NCBI GenBank assembly: GCA_020248985.1
Contig: JADCGL010000007.1
Location: 1-64,000 of the forward strand
Reading direction: 5' to 3'
Source of the DNA: Telmatospirillum sp.
GTDB lineage: Bacteria; Pseudomonadota; Alphaproteobacteria; CACIAM-22H2
Length of the DNA: 64,000 nucleotides
In this document: one piece after another, positions 51,963 to 60,008 of the stretch
Layout of the letters: every line of letters begins with the position of its first letter
Numbering within the stretch: position 1 is the stretch's first letter
Notes under the pieces: model-generated
Told to the model about the DNA's origin: nothing
Database searches by the model: none
What the model saw: the letters and a program-made list of their open reading frames with translations, nothing else
Made by a program: the position numbers and the translations under genes

Positions 51963-53087
51963 TTCAGATCCTCGACCGGAGCCGTTCCGCCTTTGAGACG
52001 CGAAGCGAGCGAGGCTTCGAGGAAACGGTCGATGTCGCCGTTCAAGACACCTTGCGTGTCCGACGTCTCCTCGCCCGTGCGCAGATCCTTGACCATCTGG
52101 TAGGGCTGCAGCACGTAGGAGCGGATCTGGTGGCCCCAGCCGATGTCGCTTTTGGCTTCGTGCGTCGCGAGGGCCGCCGCTTCGCGCTTGCGCAATTCGG
52201 CTTCGTAGAGACGGGCCCGCAGCATCTTCCAGGCGCGGTCGCGGTTCTTGTGCTGCGAACGCTCGGTCTGGCAGGCGACGACCGTGTTGGTCGGGATGTG
52301 CGTCAAGCGAACCGCACTCTCGGTCTTGTTGACGTGCTGGCCGCCTGCCCCCGACGAGCGATACACGTCGACGCGAACGTCGGCCTCGTTGATGTCGATT
52401 TCGATGTCGTCTTCGATGGCCGGGAACACCCAGGCCGAAGCGAAGCTCGTCTGCCGGCGGGCGTTCGAATCGTAGGGCGAGATGCGCACGAGCCGGTGCA
52501 CACCCGATTCCGTCTTGAGCCAGCCATAGGCGTTTTCGCCCGATATGCGCAAAGTGGCCGATTTGATGCCTGCCTCTTCGCCGGGGCTCTCTTCGAGATA
52601 CTCGGACTTGAAGCCGCGCTTCTCGGCCCAGCGCAGATACATGCGCACGAGCATCTCGCCCCAATCCTGCGCCTCGGTGCCGCCGGCCCCGGCATGGATT
52701 TCGACGAAAGCGTCGTTGCCGTCCGCCTCGCCCGACAGCAGCGCCTGCAGGCCGCGATGTTCGGCTTCTTTCTTGAGGGCCACGAGCTGGTTTTCGGCGT
52801 CGGCCACCACGCCCGCATCGTTCTCGGCCTCGGCCAATTCGATCAAACCCACCGCATCGTCGAGCTTGGCCGTCATGTCCTTGACAGCACCGACGGCCGC
52901 TTCAAGCTGCTTGCGTTCGCGCAACAGCGCCTGGGCTTTTTTGGGGCTGTCCCACAGCGTGGGGTCTTCGGCGAGCGCGTTGAGCTCGTCGAGGCGTTTT
53001 AGGGCGCGATCCCAGTCAAAGAAACCTCCGCAGCAAGGTCAGCGACTGCTGGATTTCTTCGGCGACGGCGGCGATTTCGGCACGCAT
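51959..53087 (-). CDS. prfB: Peptide chain release factor 2 with programmed +1 frameshift
   Basis: RF2 of 375 residues read in two frames. The ATG at 53087 gives 23 codons ending LLRRFL, then TGA at 53018-53016. The slip site CTT TGA C is preceded by the internal Shine-Dalgarno-like CGGAGG, exactly as in classical prfB. A +1 shift (skipping T at 53018) continues [13 protein letters not shown] to the stop at 51959. The GGQ motif is in [14 protein letters not shown]. The stop-codon recognition tripeptide is SPY ([15 protein letters not shown]) instead of SPF, as in other alphaproteobacteria. RF2 terminates at UGA and UAA, and the frameshift gives autoregulation. Confidence 0.95.
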
Positions 53088-53201
53088 GGGGGACTCCGTT
53101 CGAACAGGCCTTGGCTATACGAACTCGCCGGATTCTTTGCAAGGGCGGCGACTTCGTGCTTCGCTGACGGCAAAACCGAACGAACCCGGAGGAGCCGCCC
53201 G

Positions 53202-54563
53202 ATGAATCTCGCCGCCAAACTCGCCGCCCGCGCGGCGGCCGGCAGCCCCGTGACCGTCGGACTCATCGGCGCCGGCAAATTCGGCACGATGTTTCTGGCC
53301 CAGGCGCGCAAGACGGTCGGTCTCCACATTGTGGGCATCGCCGACCTGTCGCCGCCGCGCGCCCGGGCGGCCCTCGCGAGCTGCGGCTGGACGCAAGAAC
53401 GCACGGAAGCAACGTCGCTGGGCCAGGCGATCGACAAGGGCACCACTTACGTCACCGACAATGCCGATGCGGTGATCGACCATCCCGGCATCGAGGTCAT
53501 CGTCGAAGCGACCGGCGATCCGCGGGCGGGCATTCGCTTTTGCTTGAACGCGATCGCGGCCGGCAAACATATCGTGATGGTCAATGTCGAAGCCGACGTG
53601 GTGGCGGGCCCGCTCCTTGCCGCCAAAGCGCGCGCGCAAGGGGTCGTGTATTCGCTCGCCTACGGCGACCAGCCCGCCCTCATCTGCGAACAGGTCGATT
53701 GGGCGCGGGCCTGCGGCTTCGAGGTCGTGTCGGCCGGCAAGGGCACGCGCTACCATCCCGATTTCCACCGCTCGACGCCCGACAATGTGTGGGCCAATTT
53801 CGGTTTTTCCGACGAGATGGCCCGCAAAGGCGGCATGAATCCGAAGATGTTCAACAGCTTCATCGACGGCTCGAAATCCGGCATCGAGATGACGGCCGTG
53901 TCGAACGCCACGGGCTTGCTCGCCCAAGAAGACGGCCTCGCCTTCCCGCCCGTCCCGGCCCCGGACCTTGCCAAATTCTGCAAACCGAAGTCCAAGGGCG
54001 GCGTGCTCGACAAAGCCGGCACGGTCGAAGTCGTCTCCTCGCTCTATCGCGACAAGACGCCCGTGCCCAACCATCTGCAATGGGGTACGTATGTGGTCGT
54101 CGCCGCCGACCATGAGTACGTCCGCAGATGTGCGGCCGAATATTGCATGCTGCCCGACGAAACCTGCGAGCACATGGCGCTCTACCGGCCGATCCATATG
54201 ATCGGGCTCGAGATCGGCATCTCGGTTGCAAGTGCGGCCCTGCGCAACGAACCGACCGGTGCCCCGCTCGCCTTCCATTCGGACGTTGCCGCGACGGCCA
54301 AACGCGCGCTTAAAGCGGGCGAAGTGCTGGACGGCGAAGGCGGCTATTGCGTGTGGGGCAAACAAGTGCCCGCCACGCGTTCGCTCGAGAAGGGTTTTCT
54401 CCCCCTCGGCCTCGCAAGCCACGTGACGCTGAAACGCGACATCGCCGAGGGCGAACAAATCGGCTGGGAAGACGTCGTCTACGACGCGACCGACCATGCG
54501 GTCAAAATCCGCCGCGAGATGGAAGCCGCGTTTGCACGGCCCAACAGCAAAGCCGCCGAGTGA
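53202..54563 (+). CDS. Homoserine-dehydrogenase-like oxidoreductase with SAF domain
   Basis: A 453-residue NAD(P)-binding protein. The Rossmann motif GLIGAGKFGTMF is near residue 20, and IEVIVEATGDPRAGI and HIVMVNVEADVVAGP follow. The middle resembles the catalytic part of homoserine dehydrogenase-like proteins. The C-terminus (about 370-445) is a SAF domain (FLPLGLASHVTLKRDIAEGE). CGGAGGAG precedes the ATG. The physiological substrate is unknown; related proteins are annotated as putative homoserine dehydrogenases, but the SAF fusion suggests a sugar- or polyol-derived substrate. Array B begins about ten bases after its stop codon. Confidence 0.8.
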   Translation: MNLAAKLAARAAAGSPVTVGLIGAGKFGTMFLAQARKTVGLHIVGIADLSPPRARAALASCGWTQERTEATSLGQAIDKGTTYVTDNADAVIDHPGIEVIVEATGDPRAGIRFCLNAIAAGKHIVMVNVEADVVAGPLLAAKARAQGVVYSLAYGDQPALICEQVDWARACGFEVVSAGKGTRYHPDFHRSTPDNVWANFGFSDEMARKGGMNPKMFNSFIDGSKSGIEMTAVSNATGLLAQEDGLAFPPVPAPDLAKFCKPKSKGGVLDKAGTVEVVSSLYRDKTPVPNHLQWGTYVVVAADHEYVRRCAAEYCMLPDETCEHMALYRPIHMIGLEIGISVASAALRNEPTGAPLAFHSDVAATAKRALKAGEVLDGEGGYCVWGKQVPATRSLEKGFLPLGLASHVTLKRDIAEGEQIGWEDVVYDATDHAVKIRREMEAAFARPNSKAAE

Positions 54564-54572
54564 GCCGTCCCG

Positions 54573-54657
54573 CGCAACACCTGCGCGACATCGACGCGAC
54601 AAGTGCGCAACATCCACGCGACATAGACGCAACCTTTTTGGCCGTCCTACGCGACAT
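54573..54657 (+). repeat. 11-bp-period tandem array B (core CGCGACAT)
   Basis: Seven copies of an 8-bp core matching CGCRACAN begin at 54573, 54584, 54595, 54606, 54617, 54628 and 54650. All lie on an exact 11-bp grid; one position (54639) is lost. The last copy runs into TTTTTCTG, as the last copy of array A runs into TTTTTCAG. The first 31 bases of the two arrays are nearly identical. It begins about ten bases after the stop of the SAF gene, in the same orientation as that gene. Confidence 0.85.
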
Positions 54658-54859
54658 TTTTCTGAAGATGCGTCGCTAAGCGCTTGATTCTCCAAGACCC
54701 AAAAATCAGCCTGCGCGACACTCGCACGGAAAAAATCGTAGCGCGTCCGCGCGGTCAAAATCCTTATTCACAATTTCAAACAGCACCGCCGGAGCGTGTT
54801 TCCGACTTAGCAATACACTATCAAGAGAACGCGAACAAAACAAGAATTTTCGAACACGT

Positions 54860-54911
54860 CGTTGTACCAACGTTGAGCGAGACCTTGCTCATGGTACTAC
54901 TGGGTGGTACC
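54860..54911 (+). promoter_or_regulatory. Candidate ParD operator and promoter region
   Basis: Two inverted repeats lie 33-84 bp upstream of parD: CGTTG-TAC-CAACG at 54860-54872 and GGTAC-n9-GTACC at 54893-54911. ParD-type ribbon-helix-helix antitoxins usually bind such repeats over their own promoter. The surrounding 54690-54930 is AT-richer than the core and holds no gene. Confidence 0.45.
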
Positions 54912-54943
54912 TTTGCAGTCTGAGTTTTCCCGAGGGAATGCCC

Positions 54944-55219
54944 ATGACCGTAAAATCTTCGATTTCCCTGACCGACGAACAGCATTCCTTCGCCAAGCAC
55001 CTTGTCAAAGCCGGTCGCTTCCAGAGTGTGAGTGCGGTTCTCCAGCAGGGCGTCGAGCTCCTGCGTCGGCAGATGGAAACCGACGATATGGAGCGCGCCG
55101 CCCTCGCCGAACTGCTGACCCGGCGCCGTGCGGGCAAATTCGTGTCCGGCAAAAAGATGGATGACCAACTGTCTCGACTTTTCGCCAGCAAGCGTCGGGA
55201 ACATGGCGTTCAAGATTGA
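54944..55219 (+). CDS. parD: ParD-type antitoxin
   Basis: A 91-residue antitoxin of the ParD/CopG family. The ribbon-helix-helix starts VKSSISLTDEQHSFAKHLVKAG and continues FQSVSAVLQQGVELLRRQM. The C-terminal half is the charged toxin-wrapping region. The ATG at 54944 is at good distance from GAGGG (54930-54934); the in-frame ATG at 54938 is too close. It overlaps parE by 17 bp. Confidence 0.88.
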   Translation: MTVKSSISLTDEQHSFAKHLVKAGRFQSVSAVLQQGVELLRRQMETDDMERAALAELLTRRRAGKFVSGKKMDDQLSRLFASKRREHGVQD

Positions 55220-55565
55220 GTTTTCGGCCGACTGCGCGCGCGACTTCGAGGCGATCTTCGACCATCTTTTCGAAAACTATGTCGGCTTCGGCGAAAGCAC
55301 CGAACAAGCGCTAAACCACGCGTGCCAGCGGATCGCGGCGATCCGAAACGCGGCCGCAGCACTCGCCGTGTCGCCGATGCGCGGCACGCTTCGCGACGAC
55401 GTTCTTCCCGGTGCGCGGCATATCACCATCGATCGCGCCATCTACTGGTTCGAAGTCGATCCGGCGGCAAAGCGCGTTCGGATCCTCGCGATCTTTTTCG
55501 GCGGCCAGGATCTTATCCGCCATATGCTCGTTCGTCTCCTGCGCGGCGACGAAGCTGAAAAGTAG
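55203..55565 (+). CDS. parE: ParE/RelE-superfamily toxin
   Basis: A 120-residue toxin. The ParE-like pattern includes FSADCARDFEAIFDHLFENYVGFGE, then GTLRDDVLPGARHITIDRAIYWFEVD and a C-terminal VRILAIFFGGQDLIRHM. ParE toxins usually poison DNA gyrase. The 17-bp overlap with parD ensures coupled translation. The locus sits between core genes and is likely an acquired module. Confidence 0.87.
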   Translation: MAFKIEFSADCARDFEAIFDHLFENYVGFGESTEQALNHACQRIAAIRNAAAALAVSPMRGTLRDDVLPGARHITIDRAIYWFEVDPAAKRVRILAIFFGGQDLIRHMLVRLLRGDEAEK

Positions 55566-55619
55566 TGCAATCCCCTGTATGCGCGCGCCGATGGGATAGA
55601 AACGCCCCGCGTCCGCGCC

Positions 55620-56651
55620 TCACGCCTTCGGCTTCAGCGAGAACATCGCGAGCGCGCCGTCTTCGCCGCCGCCGGCGGCGTGCCAGCCATCGCTCGAAAA
55701 CGCGAGATTGCGGATCGGTTTTGCGGTTTCGCTCGGCTGCCGCAGCGTGAGTTCGCGTTTGCCTTCGAGATCGCCCAGGCGGATGGCGCCGTTTTCGTAA
55801 CCGCCCAACAGGAAGGGCGCGTCGGGGTGGACGGCAATGCCCGTCATCGTCGCCCCGTCGCCGAAGCCGAATTCGAGCGGCGGTTGGCCCTCGGGGCCCT
55901 TGCCCGAGAAATCCCACGCCACGAAACAATCGGCCGCATCCGACAAGAGCCAGCGCCCGTTCGCCGTGAACACAAGCTGGCGCACTTTCACGCGATAGCC
56001 CGCCATCTGCATGTCCTGGCCCGTCGACAGGCGCCAGACATGGATCGCGTTGTCCTGCGTCGTCGTCGCCAGGAACTTGCCGTTCGGCGCATAGCGCACC
56101 TGGATGTGGCTGCCCTTCCAGACGAGCGTGCGCGGCTTTTCGGCCGGGCGCTTGCATTGCCAGATCGACACGCCGTTGTAGTGCGCTGCCACGAGGCGGC
56201 TGCCGTCGGGGCTGAAATCCAAGGCCGCCACCGTGCTCGGATGCGGGCCCAAAATCGCGGGTGCGGCCTGGCCCGGCATCCACAGATGCACCTCTTTGCC
56301 CGCGGCCGCCGCAAAGGCGCCCGATTTGTGCGACGCGAGCACGTCGATCCAGCGGCCTTTGATGGCGCCGATTTCCTGCACAGTACCATCGCGCGCCGTG
56401 CGCACGATGCGGCCGTCGTCGCCGCCGCTCAAAAACGAATTGCCATCCGGGTGCGCCGCGAAAGACAGGATGGCGCCCTTGTGCGGCTGGGCTTTCGTGT
56501 CGCTTTCCTGCATCACGCCGATGAGGCGCACTTCGCCGGCCCCCGTGGCGGCCGCCAGGATCTCGCCGTCGCGCGTGAAGGCCACACCGCTCACATAGGC
56601 GCCCAGCGTGAATTCGCGCAGCGGCGGCAGCTCGTTTTTAGGCTCGGTCAT
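55620..56651 (-). CDS. WD40-repeat protein
   Basis: A 343-residue cytoplasmic protein formed by about seven WD40-like blades. Seen are FTRDGEILAAATGAGEVRLI, AHPDGNSFLSGGDDGRI, DFSPDGSRLVAAHYNGVSIW, YAPNGKFLATTTQDNAIHVW and AFSSDGWHAAGGGEDGALAMF. No signal peptide or extra domain is seen. It is probably a protein-interaction scaffold of unknown partner. The start is the ATG at 56651. It diverges from a Nudix gene 76 bp away. Confidence 0.85.
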   Translation of the reverse strand: MTEPKNELPPLREFTLGAYVSGVAFTRDGEILAAATGAGEVRLIGVMQESDTKAQPHKGAILSFAAHPDGNSFLSGGDDGRIVRTARDGTVQEIGAIKGRWIDVLASHKSGAFAAAAGKEVHLWMPGQAAPAILGPHPSTVAALDFSPDGSRLVAAHYNGVSIWQCKRPAEKPRTLVWKGSHIQVRYAPNGKFLATTTQDNAIHVWRLSTGQDMQMAGYRVKVRQLVFTANGRWLLSDAADCFVAWDFSGKGPEGQPPLEFGFGDGATMTGIAVHPDAPFLLGGYENGAIRLGDLEGKRELTLRQPSETAKPIRNLAFSSDGWHAAGGGEDGALAMFSLKPKA

Positions 56652-56727
56652 AGGCAGCGTTCCGGTTCTTCGGCTAGATTGGGGCGTCCTGTTTAGCGAT
56701 CCCGCCGGTTCGAGGCCAGAGGCGACA

Positions 56728-57162
56728 TTGAACACCCGCATCCCCCGCCCCGCCGCGATCGCCGTGCTCGAACACGCCGGCAGATTCCTGCTCGTGCGCC
56801 GCGCCAACCCGCCCGATCCGGGCCGCTGGGGCTTCCCGGGCGGCAAGATCGAATGGGGCGAGACGGCCGCCCAAGCCGCGGTGCGCGAACTGGCCGAGGA
56901 AACCGGCATCCTCGCGCAAGCGCTCGGCGCCTTTGATTGCGTGGACGTGCTCAAACCCGACGGCCCGGGCAGCCCTGGCCATCATTATGTGTTGGTGGCG
57001 GTGGCCTGCCGCTACGTGTCGGGTACGGCCGTCGCCGCCGACGATGCGGCTGCCGCTAGATGGGTCACGCTCGAAGAAATCGAAGCAAAATCAATGGACT
57101 TTCTGGATCAGGTTGCGCGGTTGGCCAGCCGCGCGCGCGCCCTGGCCAGGGACCTTGTTTAG
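56728..57162 (+). CDS. Nudix hydrolase (ADP-ribose pyrophosphatase-like)
   Basis: A 144-residue Nudix protein. The Nudix box is complete as GGKIEWGETAAQAAVRELAEETGI, with RRANPPDPGRWGFPGG before it. It hydrolyses a nucleoside diphosphate linked to another group; the short length and box spacing fit small ADP-ribose or NADH pyrophosphatase-type members. The start is taken as TTG at 56728 (MNTRIPRPAAIAVLE). The frame is open further upstream without a better start. Confidence 0.85.
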   Translation: MNTRIPRPAAIAVLEHAGRFLLVRRANPPDPGRWGFPGGKIEWGETAAQAAVRELAEETGILAQALGAFDCVDVLKPDGPGSPGHHYVLVAVACRYVSGTAVAADDAAAARWVTLEEIEAKSMDFLDQVARLASRARALARDLV

Positions 57163-57189
57163 CCCACAAGAAAAGCTTATAGTAGAGAA

Positions 57190-57519
57190 ATGGAACTTGG
57201 CGTTTACGCTCAGACCTATGGCATTGGCCGCTCGGCAGCGCTGCAAGCGCAGATCGCCAATTCGCAGCAGCCGACAGCCCCCACGCCGCAGCAGCAATCG
57301 GTGCTGGCTTCGGCTGTGGCGGCCCAGCGCACGGCGCCGGCCCAGCAGACCCAGACCCTGCAGGCCCCGCAAGCCACGGGCCGCGTGGATGCCGCACGCG
57401 AGGCGCGCAGCGGCACGGATACGGCTGCGGCCAACGACACGACCGCCAACGCGCTCGACGCCAACACGTCGCGTTTGGCCGTGCAGCCGCGCGGCTCGCG
57501 CGTCGATCTCTACACCTAG
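57190..57519 (+). CDS. Small Gln/Ala-rich protein of unknown function
   Basis: A 109-residue protein of low complexity (Gln, Ala, Thr), with no membrane segment and no recognisable domain. The start MELGVYAQTYGIG and the end PRGSRVDLYT look like the short conserved ends of small alphaproteobacterial proteins of this type, but I cannot name a family. The ATG has an AGTAGAG sequence just upstream. The reading frame carries the third-position GC bias of its neighbours, supporting coding. Confidence 0.6.
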   Translation: MELGVYAQTYGIGRSAALQAQIANSQQPTAPTPQQQSVLASAVAAQRTAPAQQTQTLQAPQATGRVDAAREARSGTDTAAANDTTANALDANTSRLAVQPRGSRVDLYT

Positions 57520-57564
57520 GTTTCGCAACCTTCCGCGCAAAGATTGAACGCGCGCGCCGAGCGA

Positions 57565-59280
57565 TCAGCTCGCGCGCAGGCGCGAGACGAATTCCTCGAC
57601 TTCGGCTTTGAGGCGGTCGGACTGGCTCGACACGGTCTGCGTGGCGGCGCCAAGCGACTGAACCGCGGTTCCCGTCGCCTCGGCCGCATCGGTCACATGC
57701 GCGATCGAGCTCGAAACCACCTGCGAGCCGCGCGCGGCTTCCTGCACGTTGCGCGAAATCTCGGCCGTGGCAGCGCCCTGCTGCTCGACCGCCGTCGCGA
57801 TTTCCGCAGCCGTGCCGTGGATCGCGCGGATCGCATCGCCGATCGCGCGGATGTCGCCCACCGCCTGCTGCGTCGCCGCCTGGATCTCGCCGATCTGCCG
57901 CGAGATGTCTTCGGTCGCTTTGGCGGTCTGCGTGGCGAGGTTTTTGACCTCCGAAGCGACGACGGCAAAACCCTTGCCGGCATCGCCCGCACGCGCGGCC
58001 TCGATCGTGGCGTTGAGCGCCAGAAGATTGGTTTGGCCGGCGATGTTGTTGATGAGCTTGACCACGTCGCCGATTTTGCCGGCCGCTTCGGCGAGCGTGG
58101 CGACCGTCGCGTTCGTCGCTTCGGCCTGCGTTACGGCAGCGCTCGCAGCGGCGGCGCTATCGCCCACGCGGCGCGCGATTTCGCGCGTCGAAGACGCCAG
58201 CTCTTCGGTCGCTGCGGCGACGGTCTGCACGTTCTGCGTGGTTTCGCCGGCCGCGTTCGCGACGTCTTGCGCCCGCGCGCGCGTGCCGTCGGCCGTACGC
58301 GTAAGGTCGGTGGCGGTACCCGAGAGATCGTGCGCCGAGCGCGCCAGACTGGCGATCACGTCGCGCACCGCACGGTCGAGTTCCTCGGCGAGGGTCGCAC
58401 GCTGGACGCGGCGCTCGTCGGCCGTGCGCGCTTCGAGTGCCGCACGCTCGGCCGCGATGCGCGCGTTTTCCTCCATGCGGTCGCGGAACACGGCCAAAGC
58501 CGCCGCCATGCGCCCGACCTCGTCGCCGCGCCCGAGCCCCGGGATTGCGGCATTGGCATTGCCGGCGGAGATCTCGGCCATCGCCCCTTCCATCGCCACG
58601 AGCGGCCGGAACGAGACGCGCACGGCGATCCAGATCAGCAAACCCGTCAGCGCAAGCGCCACCACGCCGGTCAGTGTTGCGAGCTCGACGATACGGTTGA
58701 TCGCAGCGGTGAAATCCGACTCCGGGATGCCCACGAACAGGATGCCGATCGTTTTGCCCGCCGCGTCCTTGATCGGATCGTAGGCCGTGAAATAGGGCTG
58801 GCCCAGAATGATGTTGGGGCCGCGGAAGGGCCGGCCGTCGCGCAGCACCGTGTCGTAAACCGCGCCGGGCGCAAGTTTGGTGCCGATGGCGCGCGTGCCG
58901 TCGGGCCGCTGGATGTTCGTCGTAATACGCAGATCGCCCAAGAACACGGTCGCCACGCCGCCGACGGCCGCCTTGATGCGGTCGACGGCCGCTGTGTCGC
59001 CGTTCAGAGCCCGATCGCCAACAAGCAGGCGCTCGCCATCGACCGAAAAGGCGCTGCCGGCGCCGCCGGCCAGCAATTCCCACGCGACGCGCATGTTCGC
59101 GTCGAGCTGTTTGAGGCCCTGGCGATGCAGTTCGCGGTCGGCGTCGCGCATCGTCGCCGCCACCGTCGCGGCCAGCGCCACAGCCGCGCACAGAGTCGCG
59201 AGCATCGACAAACGGGTTCCAATCGAAAGTCGTGCGAGAAAACGCAGCGGATTGAACCTGGAGAAAATGGAATTTTTCAT
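57565..59280 (-). CDS. Methyl-accepting chemotaxis protein with periplasmic Cache domain
   Basis: A 571-residue receptor. It has membrane segment 1 at about 22-43 and a periplasmic single-Cache domain (about 45-210) with [35 protein letters not shown] and [18 protein letters not shown]. Membrane segment 2 ([17 protein letters not shown]) leads into a HAMP domain and the signalling domain with the hairpin [27 protein letters not shown] lies seven bases upstream of the ATG at 59280. The Cache subtype with PDG/GQPYF resembles sCache_3-type sensors of small organic acids. No chemotaxis operon is nearby. Confidence 0.92.
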   Translation of the reverse strand: MKNSIFSRFNPLRFLARLSIGTRLSMLATLCAAVALAATVAATMRDADRELHRQGLKQLDANMRVAWELLAGGAGSAFSVDGERLLVGDRALNGDTAAVDRIKAAVGGVATVFLGDLRITTNIQRPDGTRAIGTKLAPGAVYDTVLRDGRPFRGPNIILGQPYFTAYDPIKDAAGKTIGILFVGIPESDFTAAINRIVELATLTGVVALALTGLLIWIAVRVSFRPLVAMEGAMAEISAGNANAAIPGLGRGDEVGRMAAALAVFRDRMEENARIAAERAALEARTADERRVQRATLAEELDRAVRDVIASLARSAHDLSGTATDLTRTADGTRARAQDVANAAGETTQNVQTVAAATEELASSTREIARRVGDSAAAASAAVTQAEATNATVATLAEAAGKIGDVVKLINNIAGQTNLLALNATIEAARAGDAGKGFAVVASEVKNLATQTAKATEDISRQIGEIQAATQQAVGDIRAIGDAIRAIHGTAAEIATAVEQQGAATAEISRNVQEAARGSQVVSSSIAHVTDAAEATGTAVQSLGAATQTVSSQSDRLKAEVEEFVSRLRAS

Positions 59281-59311
59281 AGCACACTCCGGCGGGCTTG
59301 AGATTGCGCGC

Positions 59312-59331
59312 TTTGCATATTGCAATGCAAA
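59312..59331. promoter_or_regulatory. Palindrome upstream of the chemoreceptor gene
   Basis: TTTGCAT-ATTGCA-ATGCAAA is a perfect 7-bp inverted repeat with a 6-nt centre. It lies 32-51 bp upstream of the ATG at 59280, within an AT-rich stretch that probably holds the promoter. It is a good candidate operator. Confidence 0.5.
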
Positions 59332-59388
59332 ACGAGATTATTCCCGACTGTAAACGCGATAAGATTAACAATCTGTAAATATGCGCCG

Positions 59389-60003
59389 TCAGCCGCCGAT
59401 TGTTTTGCGCAAGATCTCGGCCATGCGCTCAGGGCTGGTTTCGTGCGTGAAATGCGCCCGGTACGTGCCGTCGGGACCCATCAAATAAACAAGCGACGTG
59501 TGGTCCACGAGATATTCGCCCCCGCCCTGCGGCGTGGCCTTGCGGTAGAACACGCGATAGGCCTTGGCCGCCTGGGCCACTTGGGCGGCACTGCCCGTGA
59601 GGCCCCAGAGCCGCTCGTCGACGGCCGCCACATAGGCCGCGACCTGGGCGACCGTGTCGCGCTCGGGATCGACGGTCACAAAAACCGGCTGCACGCGGGC
59701 CGCCAACGGACCGATCTGATCGAGCGCTTCGGCCATCGCCACCAATGCGGTCGGGCACGCGTCGGGGCAGAACGTGTAGCCGAAATAGATAAGCGCGAAT
59801 TTGCCGCGCAGATCGGCTTGCGTGCGCGTGCGGCCGTTCTGGTCCACGAGCTCGAACGGACCGCCGATCGCCGCACTCGCCACTTGGCTGCCCATGTCGG
59901 CAGGCGCCCACAGATGCACGGCCCACGCGGCACCAAGCCCGAGGATCGAACCCACGGCAAGCAGGCGGATGGTTTTGAGAAGGCGCGACGCGGGAGCGGA
60001 CAT
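59389..60003 (-). CDS. SCO family copper chaperone/thioredoxin-like protein
   Basis: A 204-residue membrane-anchored protein. An N-terminal membrane segment (TIRLLAVGSILGLGAAWAV) is followed by a thioredoxin-like fold. The copper-binding CxxxC is in FGYTFCPDACPTALV near residue 80, and the distal His is in YLVDHTSLVYLM. SCO proteins help insert copper into the CuA site of cytochrome c oxidase. It starts 5 bp after the malonyl-CoA decarboxylase stop, so the two are probably co-transcribed, though no functional link is obvious. Confidence 0.92.
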   Translation of the reverse strand: MSAPASRLLKTIRLLAVGSILGLGAAWAVHLWAPADMGSQVASAAIGGPFELVDQNGRTRTQADLRGKFALIYFGYTFCPDACPTALVAMAEALDQIGPLAARVQPVFVTVDPERDTVAQVAAYVAAVDERLWGLTGSAAQVAQAAKAYRVFYRKATPQGGGEYLVDHTSLVYLMGPDGTYRAHFTHETSPERMAEILRKTIGG

Positions 60004-60008
60004 GGCGC

